Part shown: positions 57,772 to 64,000 of the stretch, in pieces
Layout: every line of letters starts with the position of its first letter
Position numbering within the stretch: the stretch's first letter is position 1
From: Pedobacter sp.
GTDB taxonomy: Bacteria > Bacteroidota > Bacteroidia > Sphingobacteriales > Sphingobacteriaceae
Reading direction: 5' to 3'
DNA: 64,000 bases
NCBI RefSeq assembly: GCF_031119335.1
Contig: NZ_JAVHXT010000004.1
Location: forward strand, 46,774-110,773
Made by a program: the position numbers and the translations under genes
The notes under the pieces: model-generated
What the model was told of the DNA's origin: nothing
Databases searched by the model: none
Seen by the model: the letters and a program-made list of their open reading frames with translations, nothing else

Positions 57772-60231
57772 CTATCTAAGTAGCGTAATGATAATTGCCG
57801 CCAAAGATGCAACGCCAGTTCCTAATCCTATCCACGCTTGGGCAGTCATTTTTTCTCGTTCAGCTCTCTCAGGCACCAAAATCTCTGCACCAGGTTTTAC
57901 TTTAGGATAGTTATTGAAAAACAAGAATTTCTTAGCAGCCTCTGCTGAACCGTTAGCATATTTGATGTAAGCTCTATTTTTCCAGGCACTACTAGTAAAA
58001 CCACCAGCACCATTAATGTATTGCTTAAAACTCTTTCCTGGGATATAGACAATACTGTTTGGATTTAATACCTCACCAGTTACCTTAACCGTCTGAAGCT
58101 GTTTAGGAACTCGAATAATATCACCTTCTTCTAAAATCAAATCTTGCCTAGACAAAGGTTTCTCCAAAATACGTTCCAAGTTAATTCCAACCAAATCAGA
58201 TTGAACCAACTTCTCGTCAATTTTTTTAGTGCCTTCGTTTTCTTTGGAATTCTTTTCCTGCACACGCTCCAAATTCAAGAACTTCTTTTCTTCTTCTTCT
58301 TTATTGTTGATTGCATTCTTATCTGCTGGATTAACTTTCTCAGCCCCTGGACGCTTCAAAGATGCACCTTCAGCGTAAGCAAACGGTGTTAAACCGCCAG
58401 CTCTTTTAATTAGATCTGAAATACGGTAATCTTTACTAGTGATTGTATATGGCCCTGGATAAAGTACCTCACCTTCAATTTTCACTTGCTTCTGAATAGC
58501 GTAGCCTTCCGAGTTTCTCACAGAAATAATATCAAATGGTTTGATTTCAAACTTGTCACCTAAAACTCTTAAGTTTTCATCAACGTTAACCACAAACACA
58601 TCTGCTGTCTTAGATGAGGTAGAATTTGGATCCGTATTTTTTATTCTTCTAGAAACCTCGATTCTATTTGGCGCTGCACCTTCCCTTAAGCCGCCGGCCA
58701 TTTGTATAACGTCTTCTAGTTTCAGATTTTCCGCATATTGGAAAGTACCAGGTGCCCTTACTTCGCCCTGCACTGTCACTGAATATTCTTCTCTTAAATC
58801 AAAGATAGAACTTATTGTTACCTTGTCTTCTCTTGTCAAAGGGATATCTTTTTCCTCGCCAGAAAGCATTTTAGCAACATCAAAAGAAACGAAATACTGT
58901 GTTTTATCTGGGTTTAAACGATTGATATAACCTCGGTTTAAAAAAGCATCTTCGGTTATCCCGTCGGCTTTCCTTATTAATCCCCTTAGCGTAAGCCCCT
59001 TATCTAAAGCATAAACACCTGGCCTAAATACAGCCCCGATGATTTCAACACGATTTTCGAAGCGTTCTAAGATTGCTTCTACTACAAATTTATCTCCGTT
59101 TTTTGGTTGAAATGTAGCATACTGTGATGACGAAATATCTCTAATTCTTCTCTCTTTACTTGTATTTTGAAAAGTCTTAATTTTTGCTGTATAGGCTTCA
59201 GCAGTAAAACCTTTAGCAAAGTTGATTACATCTTGTAAAGTTTCAGTACCTTTTATCTCAAAGATCGCAGCTTCTTTTACTTCTCCAGAAATTTCTACCC
59301 GTTTATCATAAGCTGGAATATTAATTACATCTTGATCTTGTAAACGTATATTCCCCTGTTGAATTCCTTTCAATAAAAAGTCGTATACATCAATTGTAGC
59401 CATAACTTTATTATTTCTAATGACTTGGATATTTCTCAAAGAACCATTTTGCGATGGTCCGCCCGAAACGTAGAGTACCCTAAATACATTTGCAAGTGAG
59501 GGCAATGTATAAGTACCAGCCTTCACCGCTTGGCCTGTTACCGTTACTTGGATGCTTCTGATATTCCCTAAATTGATAGCAACTGAGGTTCTACCTGTTC
59601 TTAGAGCCGGATAGGTTTTAGACATTGCAGTTCTAATTTTAGAAGTAGCTTGTTCTATCGTTAAACCACCCACTGCTATTCTGCCTACAAATTCTAGATT
59701 AATAACTCCCTCTGGACTAACCTGCAAATCATAAGTACGTTCGTTATCTCCTGTAAGGTCTATGATTAGTTTATCATCCGGACCAACGATGTAATTTTTG
59801 GGTGTTGCAATTCTTAAATTCGGCTCAAAAGTTATAGTACCTCCCCTAAACAAATCCGATCCAAATATTTTTGCTTGGATTTCACCATCATCCTCTTTCT
59901 TATCGTTTGTGATAGAACCACCATCTGTGGTTTCGCTATACTCTCTGCCAGTACCTGTTGTAGGTTTATCAGTGGTTTGCACGCCAGCCCCCTGCTTCTT
60001 TAGCTTCTCTACCCTTGCCTTAAATTTTACCAGTTCCTCTGGTTTAACCCCTCTATTTTGAGCCACTTGCGCCAGTTGTGCTTCGGAGGTATAGCCCATT
60101 GATTCTGCTTGTTTTACTATCTGTAAAATCTGAGCATCAGAAAGCTCATCTACTTTGATGTTAGATCCTACCTGTGCAAAGCTAGAAGCAGCTAAAATGA
60201 TTAAAGAGAGCAGTAGAAATATTTTTTTCAT
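57772..60231 (-). CDS. Wza-like outer-membrane polysaccharide export protein with multiple SLBB domains
   Basis: Signal peptide, Poly_export domain (YIVGPDDKLIIDLTGDNE), repeated SLBB, C-terminal TM. Confidence 0.93.
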   Translation of the reverse strand: MKKIFLLLSLIILAASSFAQVGSNIKVDELSDAQILQIVKQAESMGYTSEAQLAQVAQNRGVKPEELVKFKARVEKLKKQGAGVQTTDKPTTGTGREYSETTDGGSITNDKKEDDGEIQAKIFGSDLFRGGTITFEPNLRIATPKNYIVGPDDKLIIDLTGDNERTYDLQVSPEGVINLEFVGRIAVGGLTIEQATSKIRTAMSKTYPALRTGRTSVAINLGNIRSIQVTVTGQAVKAGTYTLPSLANVFRVLYVSGGPSQNGSLRNIQVIRNNKVMATIDVYDFLLKGIQQGNIRLQDQDVINIPAYDKRVEISGEVKEAAIFEIKGTETLQDVINFAKGFTAEAYTAKIKTFQNTSKERRIRDISSSQYATFQPKNGDKFVVEAILERFENRVEIIGAVFRPGVYALDKGLTLRGLIRKADGITEDAFLNRGYINRLNPDKTQYFVSFDVAKMLSGEEKDIPLTREDKVTISSIFDLREEYSVTVQGEVRAPGTFQYAENLKLEDVIQMAGGLREGAAPNRIEVSRRIKNTDPNSTSSKTADVFVVNVDENLRVLGDKFEIKPFDIISVRNSEGYAIQKQVKIEGEVLYPGPYTITSKDYRISDLIKRAGGLTPFAYAEGASLKRPGAEKVNPADKNAINNKEEEEKKFLNLERVQEKNSKENEGTKKIDEKLVQSDLVGINLERILEKPLSRQDLILEEGDIIRVPKQLQTVKVTGEVLNPNSIVYIPGKSFKQYINGAGGFTSSAWKNRAYIKYANGSAEAAKKFLFFNNYPKVKPGAEILVPERAEREKMTAQAWIGLGTGVASLAAIIITLLR

Positions 60232-60261
60232 AGGCCGTAGCTGTATTCTTTTAATTATGTT

Positions 60262-61398
60262 TTATTCGAAGTAATTTAAGGTTTTGTAATCTCCTTGCTT
60301 TAAATATTCATCTTTCTTCATTAGGTTCAAATCAGACTGCATCATATCTTCTACCAAGGCTTGCAAATCGTATTTTGGTTGCCAATTAAGCTGAGTTTTA
60401 GCTTTAGTCGGATCGCCTAATAACAAATCTACCTCTGTCGGCCTAAAATATTTAGGATCTACTTTAACTACTGTTTCACCAAGTTTAAGTGCTTCAACAT
60501 TTAAACCTAATTGCAAACCTTTTTCTCTATCGATATCTATAATTACACCAATCTCCTTTTCATCTTTACCAGAAAACTCAACGGTAATGCCAAGTTCTGC
60601 AAAAGCCATGCGTACAAAATCGCGTACCGTAGTAGTAATGCCAGTAGCAATAACGTAATCTTCAGCTCTTTCTTGTTGTAGTATTAACCACATTGCTTCA
60701 ATATAATCTTTGGCATGCCCCCAATCTCTTTGTGCAGAAAGATTACCAAGATATAAGCATTTTTGAAGACCCAAAGCGATTTTAGAAGCAGCCCTTGTAA
60801 TTTTACGTGTTACGAAAGTTTCGCCACGTAAAGGACTTTCATGATTAAACAGAATACCGTTACAAGCATACATATTATAAGCTTCACGATAGTTAACTGT
60901 AATCCAATAGCCATATATTTTTGCTACAGCATAAGGTGAACGAGGATAGAAAGGTGTATTTTCACTTTGAGGTACAGCTTGCACTAAACCATAAAGTTCT
61001 GAAGTAGATGCCTGATAAATCTTCGTTTTCTCGGTTAAACCTAATATTCTAATCGCTTCCAACAACCTCAACGTTCCAATACCATCTGCATTAGCAGTAT
61101 ATTCTGGCATTTCGAAACTTACTTGTACATGGCTCATTGCTGCCAAGTTGTAAATTTCGTCGGGCTGTGTTTCTTGAATTATACGGATAAGATTTGTAGA
61201 GTCGGTAAGATCGCCATAGTGCAATTTAAACCTCACGTTACTCTCATGCTGATCTTGATATAGATGGTCTATTCTATCTGTGTTAAATAGCGAAGATCTC
61301 CTTTTAATACCATGCACAAAATAGCCCTTTTTAAGTAAAAACTCTGCCAAATAGGCGCCATCCTGGCCGGTCACCCCCGTAATCAGTGCAACTTTCAT
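60262..61398 (-). CDS. gmd: GDP-mannose 4,6-dehydratase
   Basis: [52 protein letters not shown]. Confidence 0.98.
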   Translation of the reverse strand: MKVALITGVTGQDGAYLAEFLLKKGYFVHGIKRRSSLFNTDRIDHLYQDQHESNVRFKLHYGDLTDSTNLIRIIQETQPDEIYNLAAMSHVQVSFEMPEYTANADGIGTLRLLEAIRILGLTEKTKIYQASTSELYGLVQAVPQSENTPFYPRSPYAVAKIYGYWITVNYREAYNMYACNGILFNHESPLRGETFVTRKITRAASKIALGLQKCLYLGNLSAQRDWGHAKDYIEAMWLILQQERAEDYVIATGITTTVRDFVRMAFAELGITVEFSGKDEKEIGVIIDIDREKGLQLGLNVEALKLGETVVKVDPKYFRPTEVDLLLGDPTKAKTQLNWQPKYDLQALVEDMMQSDLNLMKKDEYLKQGDYKTLNYFE

Positions 61399-61647
61399 TT
61401 ATATTTTGAGTAAGATTTTTTTGTGCGTTATCATATACATTACTTTGTTTGTAATAAAAAAGTTGTAGATGAGCAACGCCGCAAAAATAGTATTTTTATC
61501 GAACTTCTTTAGTAATTTTACGAAGGTAGATTATTGATTCACACTAAATAGGAATAATATATATACATCCATTTCCTAAACTATTGCTAAACAGCTTTTC
61601 TGAAATTTCATTAGAGGTTAAATAAAAATCAGGGGCCTACGCCTTAT

Positions 61648-62166
61648 CTACATCAGCTTATCTAGTACCTGTTGCCAATTATCTACACGTTCGTATTCTG
61701 TAATGAGTACATTATGAGGCGAGGTAAAAAGCAGCGGCCGCCCATTGAAGTTAACAAAGTTCTTTATCCTATCGTCAATCATCACATCTACGTTTACAAT
61801 TTTTTCCCCACAGAATATGATATTTTTCCATCCGATAAAAGGAAAATATTCTGCCAGCCAGTCTAATTTATCTTCTAATGAATTTCGAAATTCCATTGCT
61901 GCCGACACTACGTAGACCTCATATTTTTCTTGCAATGCTTTTACTGCATCAACAGCGCCGTCTATTACCGGCAAATCTCTAAAGAAACCTTTTGTATTAA
62001 TATATTCAAACCACTTTCGATTGATTTCTTCGGGAACATTTTGGAAGATTTCTGTTCCAGGTTTGATGACTAAATCTAAAGGAACTTGGTGGTCTCTATT
62101 ATAAAGTTGTATAAATTTATGGATCGGGTCTGCCAAAACTTCGTCCATATCTATGGCTATTCTCAT
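61648..62166 (-). CDS. 5'(3')-deoxyribonucleotidase-like HAD protein
   Basis: IAIDMDEVLADP, VVSAAMEF, VDVMIDDR. Confidence 0.88.
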   Translation of the reverse strand: MRIAIDMDEVLADPIHKFIQLYNRDHQVPLDLVIKPGTEIFQNVPEEINRKWFEYINTKGFFRDLPVIDGAVDAVKALQEKYEVYVVSAAMEFRNSLEDKLDWLAEYFPFIGWKNIIFCGEKIVNVDVMIDDRIKNFVNFNGRPLLFTSPHNVLITEYERVDNWQQVLDKLM

Positions 62167-62450
62167 TGATAATATTGAATTTAGATGTGCAATGCAGTGA
62201 TATAACCAAATATCGTTAAAAAGATGTTTCAGTTTTCATAATTGTTATTGAGGCACTGTATATTGCACTGGTTTTTTGGAAATAAACCTAATGGCAGCGG
62301 ATATACTTTTTGTTTTTCCAAGCTAAACTTACGAAGTTTTCACGTGCACTTACTTTTGCAAAAAGATAGCAACGTACAGCAGGACTGTGCTCGCCATGGA
62401 AAGATAGCTTTGATTTTCAAACATTTATAAATGATTATTTTTTCGTAGGC

Positions 62451-62481
62451 TTGCTAATTACCAACATATTGTTTACTTTTG
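62451..62481 (+). promoter_or_regulatory. Bacteroidota-type promoter for rpsP
   Basis: TTG-N20-TACTTTTG matches the TTG/TAnnTTTG consensus, upstream of the rpsP start at 62539. Confidence 0.55.
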
Positions 62482-62538
62482 CAGCCCCGCAATACGAAGT
62501 TCCGGGAACTATGTTGAATACATAAACTATAAAAAAGA

Positions 62539-63114
62539 ATGGCAACTAAAATCAGATTGCAAAGATTCGGTAAAAAAGGAAAGCCTTTTTACCACGTGGT
62601 AGTAGCAGATGCTCGTGCTCCAAGAGATGGAAAATTCATCGAGCGTTTAGGTTCTTACAACCCAAACACTAACCCAGCAACTATCGAACTTAACTTCGAT
62701 AAAGCTGTAACTTGGGTACTTAACGGTGCTGAACCTACTGACACAGCTCGTGCTATCCTTTCTTACAAAGGTGTGCTTTACAAAAAACACTTAGAAGGTG
62801 GTATCAGAAAAGGTGCTTTAACTCAAGAACAAGCAGATGCTAAATTTGCTACTTGGTTAGAAACTAAAGCTGGTAAAATTTCTGGAAAAACAGAAGGATT
62901 GGCTACTAGCAAAGCTGAGGCACGTAAAGCGGCTTTAGCAGCAGAAGCTAAGAAAAATGAAGACAGAGCAGCAGCTATTGCAGCTAAAAACGCACCAGTT
63001 GCGGAAGAAGTTGTAGAAGAAGAAGTGGCTACTGAAGAGGCTCCAGCGGTAGAAGCTGAGGCAGCAACAGAAGCTCCTGCTGAAGAAACTCAAGCGGAAG
63101 ATAAAGCTGAATAA
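62539..63114 (+). CDS. rpsP: 30S ribosomal protein S16 with long Ala/Glu-rich C-terminal extension
   Basis: [42 protein letters not shown]; acidic low-complexity tail. Confidence 0.97.
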   Translation: MATKIRLQRFGKKGKPFYHVVVADARAPRDGKFIERLGSYNPNTNPATIELNFDKAVTWVLNGAEPTDTARAILSYKGVLYKKHLEGGIRKGALTQEQADAKFATWLETKAGKISGKTEGLATSKAEARKAALAAEAKKNEDRAAAIAAKNAPVAEEVVEEEVATEEAPAVEAEAATEAPAEETQAEDKAE

Positions 63115-63133
63115 TTAACTTTACTTCAAAAAG

Positions 63134-63168
63134 AAATAGCGTTTCGAGTAAATCGGGACGCTATTTTT
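63134..63168 (+). terminator. Rho-independent terminator after rpsP
   Basis: AAATAGCGT...ACGCTATTTTT hairpin. Confidence 0.7.
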
Positions 63169-63169
63169 A

Positions 63170-63198
63170 TACCCCTAAATCCCCTAAAGGGGACTTTC
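63170..63198. repeat. Short dispersed motif ACCCCTAAATCCCCTAAAGGGGACTTT
   Basis: CCCCTAAAGGGG mini-palindrome just upstream of rimM; from memory common in Bacteroidota intergenic DNA. Confidence 0.5.
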
Positions 63199-63207
63199 CA
63201 AAAGCGC

Positions 63208-63735
63208 ATGACTAAAGACGAAGCATTCTACATAGGTTATATTACTAAAACTAAAGGCTTAAAAGGCGAGGTACAACTTTTCTTCGAGTTTGAAGATTAC
63301 CACGATCTGGAGCTAGATGTAATATTTTTGGAATTGAATGGAAAAATGGTTCCCTTCTTTATTGCCAGCCATAAACTTTACGAAAACAAAACAGGCTTGT
63401 TCTATTTTGATGACATTGATCATGTAGACAAGGCACTGCCTTTGGTAAAGAAAAAAGCTTACTTGCCTTTGAGCAAAAAACCAGAACGTGATGAAGATGA
63501 ATTCTACTATACCGATTTAAAAGGTTTTATTGCTGTTGATGAAACTTTGGGCGAACTGGGCGAAATTATAGAAGTAAATGAATATCCACAGCAGTTTGTA
63601 GCGACGGTGCATTATAAAAATACCGATGTGCTGTTTCCTTTAAACGAAGACTTTATTGTAGAGATAGACGATGAAGAAAATATTCTTACCTTAGATTTAC
63701 CAGAGGGATTATTGGATGTTTACCTTAATCAGTAG
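63208..63735 (+). CDS. rimM: 16S rRNA-processing protein RimM
   Basis: YIGYITKTKGLKGEVQLFFEF; PRC-barrel C-domain; follows rpsP. Confidence 0.95.
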   Translation: MTKDEAFYIGYITKTKGLKGEVQLFFEFEDYHDLELDVIFLELNGKMVPFFIASHKLYENKTGLFYFDDIDHVDKALPLVKKKAYLPLSKKPERDEDEFYYTDLKGFIAVDETLGELGEIIEVNEYPQQFVATVHYKNTDVLFPLNEDFIVEIDDEENILTLDLPEGLLDVYLNQ

Positions 63736-63777
63736 CGTGCAGCAAACAAAAGCTAGTTTATTTAAGTTTGTATAATT

Positions 63778-64000
63778 ATGAAAGGGTTTGGCGCTTATTG
63801 TCTCATTATTTTAACGTCGTTAATTATTGCTTGTACGGGCACTGATCGTTCGGCGGATTCTACATTATCAAAAGATACGATTAAGAACCAAAAGCCAACA
63901 GACACCATTGGCGACGAGGAAACGATTAGCACCATTGCCTCAGAAATACTTACAACCTTAAAAGCAAAAGACTACAAAGCATTTGCGGCTTACTTTCACC
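63778..64000 (+). CDS. 5' part of a lipoprotein gene truncated by window end (absent from ORF track)
   Basis: MKGFGAYCLIILTSLIIACTGTDRSADST... lipobox LIIAC; open to the window edge. Confidence 0.7.
   Translation, partial: MKGFGAYCLIILTSLIIACTGTDRSADSTLSKDTIKNQKPTDTIGDEETISTIASEILTTLKAKDYKAFAAYFH

Noticed and set aside
58541-58930. 129 aa antisense ORF over the Wza-like gene
   Set aside because: Ser-rich composition typical of antisense translation.
61399-61647. Possible UpxY/UpxZ antitermination gene or invertible capsule promoter upstream of gmd
   Set aside because: No NusG-like ORF and no convincing paired inverted repeats around a promoter in this gap.
62242-62430. 62 aa ORF upstream of rpsP
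   Set aside because: No homology-like pattern; non-coding leader/promoter region is more likely.
1-64000. CRISPR arrays, tRNA or rRNA genes, prophage
   Set aside because: No regularly spaced direct repeats, no tRNA cloverleaf or rRNA sequence recognised, no phage structural or integrase genes seen.

Overview
The window looks like a Bacteroidota chromosome segment, probably Sphingobacteriaceae (Pedobacter-like). That placement is inferred from protein style, TAnnTTTG-type promoters and typical intergenic repeats. Positions 1-24.8 kb are mostly ordinary genes: regulators, hybrid kinases, rluF, NfeD-like/flotillin, a YoeB-type toxin-antitoxin pair, rlmN, comF-like, glyA, dxs and fcl. Positions 24.9-61.4 kb form one uniformly minus-strand Wzx/Wzy-type surface-polysaccharide locus of about 30 genes. 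It holds five modules: (i) WbpM/WbpL/WbpK-like initiation; (ii) a pseudaminic-type nonulosonate module (pseB, pseC, pseF, pseI, GNATs) with no visible pseG and an extra class-III aminotransferase and aldo/keto reductase; (iii) a WbpG-HisH-HisF-like amidination triad; (iv) a CDP-3,6-dideoxyhexose module (rfbF/G/H, a synthase and an E3-type reductase with C-terminal [2Fe-2S]); (v) a UDP-GlcNAc(3NAc)A module plus Wza/Wzz/Wzi export parts and gmd. Positions 61.6-64 kb carry a nucleotidase, rpsP, rimM and a truncated lipoprotein gene. The most unusual small system is at 13.76-15.31 kb. It has a double-glycine-leader peptide gene with a secreted partner, diverging from an XRE regulator whose own 5' end encodes a second, frame-disrupted GG-leader-like sequence. 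The two are separated by three hairpins and a perfect 12-bp-arm palindrome. All calls come from reading the sequence and supplied ORFs; no database search was run.
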